DNA of 64,000 bases from Homarus americanus (Eukaryota > Arthropoda > Malacostraca > Decapoda > Nephropidae): positions 2,166,940 through 2,230,939 of the forward strand of contig NW_024720711.1 in the NCBI RefSeq assembly GCF_018991925.1. The letters run 5' to 3'. The translations under genes and the position numbers were made by a program. The notes below the pieces were generated by a model. It ran no database searches. It was not told where the DNA came from and worked only from the letters and a program-made list of their open reading frames with translations. This document shows positions 9,719-21,195 of the stretch, piece by piece (positions within the stretch are counted from its first letter, which is position 1; each line of letters opens with the position of its first letter).

Positions 9719-10200
9719 AAAAAAAAAAGAAAAAAAAAAAAAGTTCTTAGTATGATTTCTTCCGCAAGGGGGATCTGCTGGACCCTGGGCGAGGAAGAGG
9801 AGGAGGAAGAAGAAGAAGAAGAAAAAGAGAAGTAAAAGGAGGAGGGGAAGAACTAAACTAGAACAAGAAGGAGGAAGAGGAGAAGAAGAAATAGAAGGAA
9901 CTACACAAGAACAAGGAGGAACAGAAGAAGAAAGAGAAGTAAAAGAAGTAGTAGAAGGAGGAGGACGAGGAGAAGAACAAAGAGAAAGAGAAGAAAAGGG
10001 AGAATAAGGAGAGAGAAAGAAACAGAGAAGGAGGAAAAGAAGAAGAAACAAAACGAAAAGAAAAGACAGAAAAAGAGGAGAAGGAAAGCGAAGGAAAAAG
10101 AGAAGGGGGAAAAGAAGAAGAAACAAAATAAGACGTAAAAGAAAGGACACGAAGAGATAACAGGAGATAGAAGAATATGAAGAAAGAGAAGAAAATAACG
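9719..10200. repeat. very long purine (A/G) tract
   Basis: Apart from scattered C and T bases, about 480 bases consist of A and G, mostly AAG, AGG and AAAG words, with no strict period. It could form triplex DNA. The Leu/Phe/Ser-rich open frames on the opposite strand are a result of composition. Confidence 0.9.
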
Positions 10201-10211
10201 AGCTAGATATA

Positions 10212-10369
10212 TACAGTCACCCAAAAAAGTCCTGTCACAAACCACGATTCAGACTCGTGAACCCAAAGCAGTAGATACTGATACATTATGCTGTCCATAA
10301 ATGCTTCGGATTCAAGAGTCTGAATCTCGGGGTTCATGGTTCGCGACAGAACTTTTTTGGGTGACTGTA
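10212..10369. mobile_element. short inverted-repeat element of Tc1/mariner type (MITE)
   Basis: The 158-bp unit begins TACAGTCACCCAAAAAAGTC and ends, inverted, TACAGTCACCCAAAAAAGTT. The inverted repeats continue inward for about 60 bases through CTGTC, AACCA, ATTCAGACTC and TGAACC, with one indel. The TA at each end fits the TA target duplication of Tc1/mariner elements. There is no coding capacity, so it is non-autonomous. Confidence 0.8.
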
Positions 10370-10715
10370 CTTGAATACTTACCATAACAATCATCAAAAT
10401 ACAGCACGTTCACAGGGTTATCTTACAGTGATATTAAATAGAGAAAAAAAACATTTAACTACAGAGAGAGAAAATACAGTGAAGGTGTTGAGAGAAATTA
10501 ATCCCTAATTATGAGAACCAGCGCTGGGGGATTTGAAAAAGACTCCTCAGTAGTAATTCTATTTAAGAGCCCTGTTAGGATTGTAAGCCTCTGAAACTTA
10601 TTAGAAACTTGATCCTATCTTTATGGTTTGGTTTGGTTTGGTTAGGTCACGAGGAGCAATGTTAGGCAACCGTGGCTATGATACTGACTTGAGCAGTGAG
10701 AACAGACGAGAAGTT
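10370..10715. other. unannotated AT-rich DNA
   Basis: No repeats beyond a short GGTTT run near 10625 and no coding signal. Confidence 0.5.
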
Positions 10716-10720
10716 TTAAT

Positions 10721-10743
10721 GTGTGTGTGTGTGTGTGTAAAGC

Positions 10744-10810
<67 letters not shown>

Positions 10811-10811
10811 G
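10721..10811. repeat. (GT)n then (CA)n, inverted dinucleotide tracts
   Basis: GT units at about 10721-10738 are followed after AAAGCGA by a CA run to 10811. The two arms are complementary and can pair as a hairpin. Confidence 0.9.
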
Positions 10812-11007
10812 TGAAGAAATATGCACCGTAAAACCTTTCTTATTACGGTGAGGTAAGCGCGCAGGTAAGCAATAGGTTAGGACAAACTTTATGTACCAAA
10901 CCGAGTTAAGTGAATGTATTTTGCAACGTTTCCTTTTAGAGAAGAGTAACAAAACTCCCGGCACTTGAATGTAGAGGAAAAATGCTGTTTATTTTTTGTT
11001 TCTCCTG

Positions 11008-11490
11008 AAAATTGGACAACTCAGCTTACTGTATTTCACCCTAATATTTGACTCCTCAGCTAATTTCACCTTAAGATTTGACTCCTTAGCTTATTTCACC
11101 TTAAGATTTGGCGCCTTAGCTTATTTCACCTTAAGATTTGACACCTCAGCTTATTTCACCTTAAGATTTGGCGCCTTAGCTTATTTCACCTTAAGATTTG
11201 ACTCCTTAGCTTATTTCACCTTAAGATTTGGCGCCTTAGCTTATTTCACCTTAAGATTTGACACCTCAGCTTATTTCACCTTAAGATTTGGCGCCTTAGC
11301 TTATTTCACCTTAAGATTTGGCGCCTTAGCTTATTTCACCTTAAGATTTGGCGCCTTAGCTTATTTCACCTTAAGATTTGGCGCCCTAACGCTATCTGGG
11401 GGTTAGGTTAGATTAATCTTAAGGTGAATTAAGCTGAGGCGTCTAATTTTAAGTTGAATTAGTCTGTGGTGTCTAATCTTCAGAACCGAA
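11008..11490. mobile_element. foldback element copy C with left arm expanded to about twelve 30-bp units
   Basis: From 11030 to 11389 a 30-bp unit (CTTATTTCACCTTAAGATTT then GGCGCCTTAG) is repeated about 12 times, alternating ACTCCTTAG, ACACCTCAG and GGCGCC versions. It runs straight into CCCTAACGCTATCTGGGGG, GTTAGGTTAGATTAATCTTA and an inverted arm (GGTGAATTAAGCTGAGGCGT, then GTGTCTAATCTTCAG). The array is therefore the amplified arm of the element family described at 5438. The open frame with the AYFTLRFGAL repeat is a by-product of the 30-base period. Confidence 0.85.
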
Positions 11491-11494
11491 CATA

Positions 11495-12055
11495 ATTCAA
11501 CAGGATTCAATATAATTCAACAGAATCCCAAAAGAACCTAACATTACCCAAATAGAATCCAACAGAACCCAACAGGACCCAAACAAAAATAGACCTCAAC
11601 AGGACCCAGACAGAACCCAGTAGACCTCAACAGGACCCAGACAGGAACCCAACACCTGGTCGTTATAACAAGACTCGTCAAGGTGTGTGTACGTGCATAA
11701 GAGGATGCTAAGTCAACCTCTCTGGGGAATAACGACCTGGTAATGATTAAGAAAGGGTCGTTAAGAGAGAGAGTTCGGACTACAGAGGGGGGGAGTCCGG
11801 TTTACAAAGGGAGAAGAGTTCGGACTACAGAGGGGGAGAGTCCGGTTTACAAAGAGGGTAAAAATCCGGTTTACAAAAGAGGAAACATACAGCCTACACA
11901 AAAGAGAATATTCCGGTTTACAGAGGGAAGAGAGTCCGGTATACAATGGGGAAATAGTCCGGTTTACAGAGGGGAAGAGTCCGGTATACAATGGGGAAAT
12001 AATCCGGTTTACAGAGGAGAAGAGTCCGGTATACACAGAGGGGTGACGGGAGTCT
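11495..12055. repeat. two short minisatellites
   Basis: Positions 11495-11650 repeat words like CAACAGAACCCAACAGGACC. Positions 11755-12045 repeat GGGGAGAGTCCGGTTTACAA and GAGTCCGGTATACAATGGGG at roughly 21 to 26-base spacing. Not coding. Confidence 0.85.
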
Positions 12056-12059
12056 GATG

Positions 12060-12352
12060 GAAATAATACGAATAAGAGAAGAAAGGAAGAGAAAGAAAGC
12101 AGAGAAATAATAAGACGAAGATAAATAGAAACAAATGAAGAAGGTAAATTAAATAAAGAGGAAGACAAATGGCAAGAGGAAGAATAAGAGGAAGATAACC
12201 TAAAAAGAGACAAGGAAGAGGAAGGGAGAGATAGAGACAATGAGGAAGGAGGGAGGTAGGGAGGAAAAGGGAGAGAGGGAGATAGAGACAATGGAGAAGG
12301 AGGGAGGAAGAAAGAGATATGGAGACAAGGAAGAGGAAAACGGTTAGAGACA

Positions 12353-12405
<53 letters not shown>

Positions 12406-12524
12406 AATAGAGAGAGAGAGAGAGAGATTATGACAATGTTAGTGTACTCTGAACAACTCAAGTATTTCAAGAGAACACTGCAGCCTCAAAGAGAACAACT
12501 TGGCTTAAGTAAACACACGCGAAA

Positions 12525-12608
<84 letters not shown>

Positions 12609-12610
12609 TG
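12060..12610. repeat. purine-rich tract with two (GA)n microsatellites
   Basis: A/G-rich from 12060 to 12350, GA runs at about 12359-12427 and 12530-12605, separated by about 100 bases of ordinary sequence. Confidence 0.95.
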
Positions 12611-12784
12611 AAAAAAGAGAGATGCCAAGGAGAGAAGGCCAGCTAGCTATAAGTGGCCAGGTATTTCACGGTAACAACTGCAGCTCGGAAAAGAGAGAGA
12701 CAGAGATGGACACTCAGAGGCCCAGACCAAACATGAAAGTGAGCTGCGAATTACTAAAAGCCATGGTGAGATTTCCTGCAGATG

Positions 12785-13138
12785 GATCACCCGAAGATTA
12801 GACACCCCGCATTATTTCACCTGAATATTAGACTCTCCATCTTATTACTCCTGAAGATTGGACACCCCAGCATATTCTATCTGAAGTTTAGGCACCCCAG
12901 CTTATTTCACCTGTATATTAACTACCTTAACGTCAACTTAACCTAACCTAATATAACTTAACGCTAACCTAACTCTACACTAACCTTTCACTCATGCTAA
13001 TCTAACCTAATTTAACCTAACGTAATGCTAATCTATCCTAACGCTAACGCTAACCTAACAACCAAACCTAACCTAAGGCTAACATAACCTAACCTAACAC
13101 GTCTGGATTGCGTTAGGGTGGTTAATCTTCAGGTGATC
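12785..13138. mobile_element. foldback element with CCTAA core, copy D
   Basis: It starts GATCACCCGAAGATTAGACA and ends GGTTAATCTTCAGGTGATC, so the ends are inverted repeats. The left arm has about five diverged 30-bp units, each with a TCACCTGAAGATTA-like word and a CACCCCAGCTTAT-like word. The core is CCTAA/CGCTAA words. The right arm has one unit. Confidence 0.85.
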
Positions 13139-13542
13139 TCCAATACTTCACTTCCTCTGTGCACTCGATCAAGTCGCCCCCAATAAGTATGCAAACAAAA
13201 TCAATCAATCTTCGTCCCTTTAAACCAACATTCATCCACATACAGAACGTCAGGTTAATCCAAATAGAAAAATGGAACAAAATTAAGCTTTCTAAGGAAA
13301 AACGTATTGAATTTCATGACTTTTTCCTGCGTAAGTCCAAGTCAAGTCTGCCTAAATTTGATTGGATGGAGATCGAAGGTGTGTCGATTTCATAACACTT
13401 GATTGGCTGGTGGGTTTAAGGGGCGGGGCCTGGGGAAAGGGTACATGTTGCCTCTAAATCCCTGTCAGGTGAGATTGGCAAGACAGAGCTATATGCAGGT
13501 AGCAAGGCGCGTGAGTGTGTTGGTGAAGGGACGAGTGTGTTG

Positions 13543-13590
<48 letters not shown>

Positions 13591-13900
13591 AACCAACCAA
13601 CACCTTTATCCCCCTACCCAGGTCAAAAGGCCAAGGCTGGGAATAAAAACAAGAACTAGACCTTTAAAAATGTCGACTCTCAATACTATAATATTTAGAG
13701 AAAGAAAATAGCGAGCCTTAAGAGTTATATGTTTTAGGGGGGAGGAAGAAAATGATTTATTAAAGAGAAGTAACAGGTGAAAGAAGACAAGGTGTACCCA
13801 GAGGTGAGGAGAAAAAGTTAATTTATGGTCCATGGAGGAGAGAGAGAGAGAGAGAGTAGGAAGGGTAGGTGGTAGGCTTGGCACGCTGGTGGTGCGCGCT
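13139..13900. other. unannotated DNA with CCAAT/GC-box words and GA microsatellites
   Basis: At 13402-13434 there is ATTGGCTGG, an inverted CCAAT box, followed by GGGGCGGGGCC, a GC box. GA runs lie at about 13544-13588 and 13838-13857. The open frame at 13159-13395 has no recognisable protein features. A promoter is possible but nothing downstream supports a gene. Confidence 0.3.
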
Positions 13901-13904
13901 CAAT

Positions 13905-14090
13905 AGACACCCCGAGGCGGCCCAGACTCTCTAACCCCACCCCAACCCCGAACATACACACTTCCACCACTCCCCCTCCCTATAAACACCTCACAAACTC
14001 CCCCTACCACCATTACCACCACCCCAAAATCACCCCCTGCCACTACCACCATCCTACCAGCCTCCCCTACCACCACTACCACCCTCCCAG
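13905..14090. repeat. CCACCA/CCCCTACC-rich minisatellite
   Basis: C-rich DNA with ACCACCACTACCACC and CTCCCCCTACC words. No fixed long period. Confidence 0.7.
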
Positions 14091-15160
14091 TATTAAGAAT
14101 TTATCAACATCTTGTAAAGTTCATTCTGTTCCCCTCAATGGTATAGTTTGGTGAATGAACCACAGTATAAATTAATCCAATCCACTACAGTACAGCACAG
14201 TATAGTATAGCAGTATAGTATAGCAGTACTCTATTACAAGGAAAGATTACGCTCCCTTCCTTTAAAAGTAATCTCTTAAAAGATATCTATTGTCTAAGTA
14301 CGAATATTTTTGTAACAATTACTATTATACTTTAACTACGCCATTGGAAACCATTATATCTTATAATGTTGGTCACGTTGATAGAAATTACCATTGCAAT
14401 AATTATATTCTTTGCCGTCAAGATATGATCCTGACCGCGTCTGTCCCCTTGTTTCACCTTAACACAACCCACGTTGTGTTGCTTCCCTCACTATCAGATT
14501 ACTATATATAAATTCTACTGTAAAGATACGATTGTTTATAATATAAATATAAAAAAGGTGATAAATAAACGTCGTAACACTCTAGTATGTATTTACTACA
14601 GTAACACCTTATATGTAGTACTCAGATGATACCAATGTAATACAATTATTACTTGAGATAAATGTACAATATACAGTATATCAGGCGCCACTAAGAGAGC
14701 TCAGGCTCTCAATTGGCTCAGCCATGTCAATGTCATTATTATCCATTCTGTATCTATATTTTTCTGGCTAAATAAACTGCTTCAATATTAATACCAATAG
14801 ATTATCGTACTCACTAATAAATTCTCGTACTCACTCGGCGACGAACTGGCTGTGTCGGGCTGCAAGATTTATGTGAGATAGATAACATAACCCACACGTT
14901 TAGGAACCCCAGGAAATAAACTGTACGCTGATGATGTTATGATAATGCGACTGTAAATTATATGATACTGAGATATTCCAAGTGAAAGTAAATTACTGTA
15001 AATTACTGTGACTCCCTAAGGTTCTGTTTGTTGATTTTGTCTCCTAACTGGTGTTAAATGAACGCATCAAATGAACGCATCAAATGAACGTATCAAGTTA
15101 AAGTAGACTGTCAGTGTACTTTTGATATACTGTACCGTATTTAGAACGATATTTTTATTT
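14091..15160. other. unannotated AT-rich DNA
   Basis: No coding signal. Minor features are a short AGTATAGC run near 14195-14225 and a triplicated ATGAACGCATCA phrase at 15058-15095. Confidence 0.5.
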
Positions 15161-15164
15161 ATTA

Positions 15165-15250
15165 TTTTTTTTTTAGCTGAAGTCAACCAATCAAATGTGT
15201 TCTTATATCTCCAGTTACGAGGAAAATTTAACCTTTGGGTAATGATAATA
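15165..15250. repeat. dispersed repeat fragment (CTCCAGTTACGAGGAAAA family)
   Basis: The phrase TCAACCAATCAAATGTGTTC, then ATCTCCAGTTACGAGGAAAA and TTTAACC, recurs diverged near 30580-30640 and several times at 63637-63960. Confidence 0.5.
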
Positions 15251-15463
15251 CAGTGCAACCTTTCTGAAACATCCAGTTGACGAATAACGTACAAAAGTTA
15301 GTTAGTTGTAATGGATATAAACTTAAAGTGGCTTCGTTTGGTTAGCTGCTGCAAGACTGTTTACTTTTGATTATATACCTGCACTGTCTATGTACGGTCG
15401 CCTACACTTATACCTGGTACAATGTCTGGTGGGGTTTGTGATGATTGAGATAATTTGCACCTC

Positions 15464-15905
15464 CTCCCTTACCTTACCTCCCCCTTACTTCACCTCCTCC
15501 CTTACCTTACCTCCCCCTTACTTCACCTCGCCCCTTACTTTACCCCCTCCCATACCTTACCTCCCCCTTACGTTTACCCTCGCCTACACCCTTACCTCTG
15601 CCCTTACCTAACCTCCACCCTTACCTCACAACCCAGAGCACTGAGGTATAAATAAGCAATACAGAATTGAGCTCTTAAATTCTTAGAAGGTCCAGCTGTT
15701 GCACCTATAACGAGGAGGGAGGTAGGGAGGGGGGAGAGGATAGGAGATAGGAAGGAAAGAAGGAAGAGTGAGGAGAGGATAGGAGGGAGGTGGTTGGTAG
15801 GTAGGATGGAGGAAGAGGATAGGATAAAGGGGGTAGGGTGGATAGAGGGGGTAGGATAGAGGGAGGAGCTAGGAGGTTGGGAGGAGGGGTGCAAAGACTC
15901 CCAAA
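15464..15905. repeat. CTTACCTCCCC minisatellite followed by a purine tract
   Basis: Positions 15464-15625 repeat CTTACCTCCCCCTTACTTCA-like units. Positions 15705-15895 are G/A-rich with TAGGAGG and GGTAGG words. Confidence 0.8.
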
Positions 15906-18167
15906 AAGACACACCCGACCTCATCTTTTTCGAACCGTAATTTCCAGCACAGTCGCCGCCTGATAAACACATTCCTTTAGTGCAACAATGGACTATAATT
16001 ACTGCTTGTTAACTGGACTTTTTTATTTACAGGATTGTTCTGCTGCTGAGCTTTGGCGGCGGTGGGTCTTGGTAATCCTTAATACCTTGAAAAAAGAAGA
16101 AGTCCAGAGTCTTTCCTATGAAATTCTTTTTGAAGCACAGGTTGAAAAGTGTAGTTGTACGTAAAAGAGTTTGAGAGCTTTTGTGTAGTTTAGTCTCTGG
16201 CTGAAGACAATCTGGTTTTACGTTGTAGATTTCTTTGTAAATTATATTCGGATGATTTAGTTAGGTGTACTAGATGAAAATTTCACTTAACCTAACCTAA
16301 CCAAACTCTAACCTTACCATTACTAACGCTAATCTAACCTAACCTAACCTAACAACCCTTCTACCCAGTGTTTTATTGGCGTCCTGGTGCAGCCTGACAC
16401 TCTCTATGGTCTAAGTCACCAAGAACACAATATCACCATTATCTACCTTACTAAGGCTCCGGTGTACAAGTCAAGAATGGCTCCAATATATGCCAATATA
16501 TTAAGTACACTCTGTACAGTATTTTACGTGTTTGGGTTTTTAAAGAAATATTCACTACACTAATAATATTTTGTCTTCAAAACTTTAAGCAATTCTCATT
16601 AGGCTAATAAACTTTTTTCACAACTTTTAACAATATTCACTAGGCTAGTTATCGTTGTCACCAAATAAGTCTTTGGAGCATTAATTACGTCAGAGCGCAC
16701 TTGATTTAGTCTCAAGAAAGATTAAAACAAAATTAGGACGACAGGAAGCTTCGCCATTGGCATACCAGTTTGTTGTTGTTTAGGTGCTTCAACTTCCGCC
16801 ATCATGAAGTATCAGTGTCAATTTTTAGCTTATAGTTCAGATAAATAACCAAATAAAAAAAACAGCGAGGGAGAAGCACTTGGTGTGTCTGTCAGTAAAA
16901 TCAGGGAGTCATCACGATATAAACAGGACGGGAAGACATACAGTAATTGCTGGTCTTACCGTGCGCCTGTTCAGTACATATTCTCCTAAGTCAAGTAGCC
17001 AGCTCACAGCCCCTCACCATAACTTTCCTTTGATAACTTCGATTATTCATTTATCATTATACAGAGACACTTTTATATAATATTGAACACAAGAACAGCA
17101 TTTGGTTTCGACATACTGTACTGTGCTATAATCACGAACCGCTACTGGCACTTTCCCGAAATATTTGGCGGAGCTTTCATAACTTCAACAAGTTATGTAA
17201 CTTTTTAATACGGTGTTGGCATACAAGTCGTTTACCTTACCAGCTTATTCTGACATAATATTGGGCTGAAATGCGTCTCCTTTCAGAGTCTGAGTGAGTG
17301 TTGCTGTCAGGAGCGTCACACAAGGAATAAAAAAGTCGCACAAAAAAAGTTACAATTTTCGGTAGGGAAAAATGTCACTGGATATAGACACTTTCATTAA
17401 ATAACCCAAATAAAGTTAGGTTAGGTCGGTTTAGGTTAGGTTAGGTTAGTTTAGGTTAAGTTAGGTTAGTTTTGAAACTCTTTCCGGTTACTATTTCCAA
17501 TACTCGTCGGGTATCAAACACGGTAGTCTTGTTACGAGGCTTCCAACACGACCCCATCCTCGCTATCACAACAGAGAATATTTTTTTACTCTCATGTCTT
17601 TTTCCTCTATTTTTCTCATCTTTGTCTTTTTTACTTCTCCTCCACAGTTGTCAATCTTGCGGTTATTTTTGTTTTATTATTTACTTTCTCGTATCTTTTT
17701 CATCCACATCAGTCATTCTGCCTTCCTTCTACTGGTATTCCCAAAGTTCTCTCTCCACTCCTCTTCACCTGCCATCATCACAATCTTAACCCTCTCCACT
17801 TTTATCATCATATCTCTCACTCATTAACTGTTTTGTTTGTTGACCCAAAATCTGCTGCCAATTTGTTAAAAAATTCTTCCTGAATTTTGAGTTAATTTAT
17901 GATTTACGCCACAAAAATATCAAATCAAGGTCCATTAGATGCTGCAAAAGTATACATTAATATTAAAGCGAATTTATGTAAACCACTGATGCATATTCAT
18001 AGTTATGTAAATTATTTTTCAAATATAAGAATATTTTGCAAATTTCTTTATTTTCGCCTCTGACGGAGTAACGTTTTGGACTTGGTGTTATAATCTTATA
18101 TATAATCTAGTTGAGTTACTTGATTACCAAATTTAAAATCTAACTTTAAATGTGGAAATACGTAGGG

Positions 18168-18168
<1 letters not shown>
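15906..18168. other. unannotated DNA with two TTAGG/CCTAA tracts
   Basis: Mostly unique AT-rich sequence. CCTAA words lie at 16288-16355 and GGTTA words at 17415-17470. The Phe/Ser-rich frames at 17472-17827 come from a pyrimidine-rich stretch. No gene is supported. Confidence 0.5.
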
Positions 18169-18202
<34 letters not shown>

Positions 18203-18770
18203 TGTATTACATATATAGATTACAAGAATGTATTTAATTTAACATATCTAAAAATACCAAGTATATAAATTTCTCTATGTATGAAGTTTATGTGCGTAGG
18301 GGCTATGACTCAGTGTGTATATGGCTACTTGTACCCGATGTCTTAGCACTGTCTTGTCACCTTTTACACTTCACTTCTTCATTTCTCTTTCATTGCCTCC
18401 TTTATTTGTCATTTCTATACCCTACGTAGAAGAGGAATAACAAAAGAAAGATAGAAAGTAAGACAAAGGTACATAAGAAAGAATAAAGAATAAATGCAGT
18501 AGGAAGGAAGATACTTGGTAGGGGGAAGGAGAGGGGGAGAACAGGTAGTGGGAAGAAAAGGGTGATAACAGGTAATGGGAAGAAAAGGGTGAGAGAACAG
18601 GTAATGGGAAGGTGAAAACAGGTAGTGGAAAGAAAAGAATGAAAACAGGTTGTGGGAAGGACAGGATGAAAAAAGGTTGTGGGAAAAGGGTGAGGGAACA
18701 GGTAATGGGAAGAAAAGGGTGAGAGAACAGGTAGTGGGAAGGAGAGAGTGAGCAGTAGTAGTAAAGTGAT
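18169..18770. repeat. short (CA)n and an AACAGGTAATGGGAAG minisatellite
   Basis: CA run at 18169-18199. From about 18510 to 18745 a degenerate unit of 25 to 30 bases, GGGAAGAAAAGGGTGAGAGA then ACAGGTAATG, is repeated about nine times. Confidence 0.8.
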
Positions 18771-18954
18771 GGACGAGGATAGACTAAGTTCTCAAAGTTT
18801 CCCACCAGCCAAATGAGACACAGGCAAGCAGGAGATGGGAGAAGGAATATTTCTCACGAGTTACTGATTGTTGAAGATGGAGGCGTAGTCAAAATATTTA
18901 CTGTGTGTTAGAGGAGACGAAAGAACTGAACAATTGGAATAGATAGATAGATAG

Positions 18955-19240
18955 AAATTAATATATCCTAATATAACTTAACCTAACATAACCTAACCCT
19001 AACGTTAACCTAACACTAACTTAACCTAATCTAACCTACTCCAACCTGACCTAACCAAACCTCACCAGGTAGTATTAAGAAGGGTGACTAATTTTCAGAG
19101 GAACCACAAATATTTATAGTAAAAACAAGACCAATGTGTTTTATAGCCAAGTTGTATAACACATGAAGCCATTTGATAGTTAGCATACGTTAGGTTAGGT
19201 TAGGTCAAGTTAGGTTAGGTTAGGTCAGGTCAGGTTTTCA
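18955..19240. repeat. CCTAA tract with foldback-like right end, then GGTTA tract
   Basis: CCTAA/CCTAAT words fill 18962-19068 and are followed by AAGGGTGACTAATTTTCAG, a decayed right arm of the foldback family. GGTTA words in the opposite sense lie at 19190-19240. Confidence 0.6.
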
Positions 19241-19374
19241 GTGAGGAAAAAAGCGTGACTTAAGATAGTGAAAAAAGTTCTGAAAGGCGAAATAATATGT
19301 TGCTTTCTATTTTGGGGCGGCTGGTTTGGGGCGGCTGGTGAGGGTGGTGGGGGTGGGGGGGGGGGGGTTACTGG

Positions 19375-19620
19375 AGCATAACTTACCCACAGACGAGAAG
19401 TAACGTACTATATTTAACCCCACATAGATAAGGAGCATATTTTAACAACACAAAAGAGCATAAATTACACACACTGAGGAGGAGCATATTTGACCCCAAT
19501 AGAACACGAGCATATTTTACCCACACAAAAGAGGAGCATATTTTACCCACACAGAAGAGGAGCATATTTTACGCACACAGAAGAGGAGCATATTTTACGC
19601 ACAAAGAAGAAGGTAAGGGA
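19375..19620 (-). repeat. 27-28-bp minisatellite resembling the adjacent exon's 5' splice site
   Basis: The units read GAGCATATTTTACCCACACA then GAAGAGG, about eight copies with decay. They match the exon end and donor next to them (GAGCATAACTTACCAACAGA then GGAGAGG at 19619-19646). A copy near 19373-19395 keeps the CTTACC donor complement. The array lies just past the donor, inside the intron. Confidence 0.75.
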
Positions 19621-19631
19621 GCATAACTTAC

Positions 19632-19733
19632 CAACAGAGGAGAGGTAGAGGAGCATGAGGGGGATGCCCAGGAGAGCATACACTATGGTGACGATACGAC
19701 CCATCACCGTCTGTGGCGCCACTGAGCCATAAC
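19632..19733 (-). CDS. K2P potassium channel, exon with end of first pore and M2
   Basis: The acceptor reads TTATCCCCCTCACAG and the donor GTTG then GTAAGT. The exon starts with two bases completing a Gly codon and reads (G)YGSVAPQTVMGRIVTIVY, then ALLGIPLMLLYLSSVG. This is the well-known K2P segment after the first filter: GYG, the conserved P-T-x-x-G-R stretch, then M2 with ALxGIPLxL. It ends after the first base of a Gly codon that the exon at 3899-4032 completes. The introns on either side are 15.6 kb and at least 9 kb. Both borders abut tandem arrays made of similar words. Confidence 0.93.
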
Positions 19734-19744
19734 CTGTGAGGGGG

Positions 19745-21195
19745 ATAATATACAGTGTTACCACCTGAGGAGACATTATACAGTGTTACCAGCTGAGGAG
19801 ACATTATACAGTGTTACTAGCTGAGGAGACATTATAGTGTTATCAGCTGAGGAGACATTATAGTGTTACCAGCTGAGGAGACATTATACAGTGTTACTAG
19901 CTGAGGAGACATTATAGTGTTATCAGCTGAGGAGACATTATAGTGTTACCAGCTGAGGAGACATTATACAGTGTTACTAGCTGAGGAGACATTATAGTGT
20001 TATCAGCTGAGGAGACATTATACAGTGTTACCACCTGAGGAGACATTATAGTGTTATCAGCTGAGGAGACATTATACAGTGTTACCAGCTGATGAGACAT
20101 TATAAAGTATTACCAGCTGAGGAGACATTATAAAGTGTTACCACCTGAGGAGACATTATACAATGTTACTAGCTGAGGAGACATTGTAAAGTGTTACCAG
20201 CTGAGGAGACGTTGTAAAGTGTTACCAGCTGGGGAGACATTATAAAGTGTTACCAGCTGAGGAGACATTGTAAAGTGTTACCAGCTGAGACTGAGGAGAC
20301 ATTATACAGTGTTACTAGCTGAGGAGACATTATACAGTGTTATCAGCTGAGGAGACATTATACAGTGTTACCAGCTGAGGAGACAATATACAGTGTTACC
20401 ACCTGAGGAGACATTATACAGTGTTACCAGCTGAGGAGACATTATACAGTGTTATCAGCTGAGGAGACATTATAAAGTGCTGAGGAGACAGTATTAGCTA
20501 CAGTGTTACCAGCTGAGGAGACATTATACAGTGTTATCAGCTGAGGAGACAATATACAGTGTTATCAGCTGAGGAGACATTATACAGTGTTACCAGCTGA
20601 GGAGACATTATACAGTGTTACAGCTGAGGAGACATTAAACAGTGTTACCAGCTGAGGAGACATTATACAGTGTTATCAGCTGAGAGACTGTTACCAGCTG
20701 AGGAGACATTATACAGTGTTATCAGCTGAGGAGACATTATACCAGCTGAGGAGACATTATACAGTGTTACCAGCTGAGGAGACATTATACAGTGTTATCA
20801 GCTGAGGAGACATTGTAAAGTGTTACCAGCTGAGGAGACATTATACAGTGTTATCAGCTGAGGAGACATTGTAAAGTGTTACTAGCTGAGGAGACATTAT
20901 ACAGTGTTATCAGCTGAGGAGACATTATAAAGTGTAACCACCTGAGGAGACAATATACAGTATTACCAGCTGAGGAGACATTATACACTGTTACCAGCTG
21001 AGGAGACAATATACAGTGTTACCAGCTGAGGAGACATTATACAGTGTTACCAGCTGAGGAGACATTATACAGTATTACCAGCTGAGGAGACATTACACAG
21101 TGTTACCAGCTGAGGAGACAGCTGAGGAGACAATATACAGTGTTACCAGCTGAGGAGACATTATACAGTGTTACCAGCTGAGAGAGACAATATAG
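19745..21195. repeat. 28-bp minisatellite, about 50 copies, abutting the pore exon acceptor
   Basis: The unit is ACCAGCTGAGGAGACATTAT then ACAGTGTT. Variants include TATCAGC, ACTAGC and CACCTGA forms, TTGTAAAGTG for TTATACAGTG, and shortened units. On the gene's sense strand each unit reads TGTCTCCTCAG then CTGGT, a good 3' splice-site look-alike. The array begins about 10 bases intronward of the real acceptor. Confidence 0.95.

Noticed and set aside
10996..11406. 136-residue frame with an AYFTLRFGAL repeat
   Set aside because: The 30-bp amplified arm of a foldback element, not a protein.
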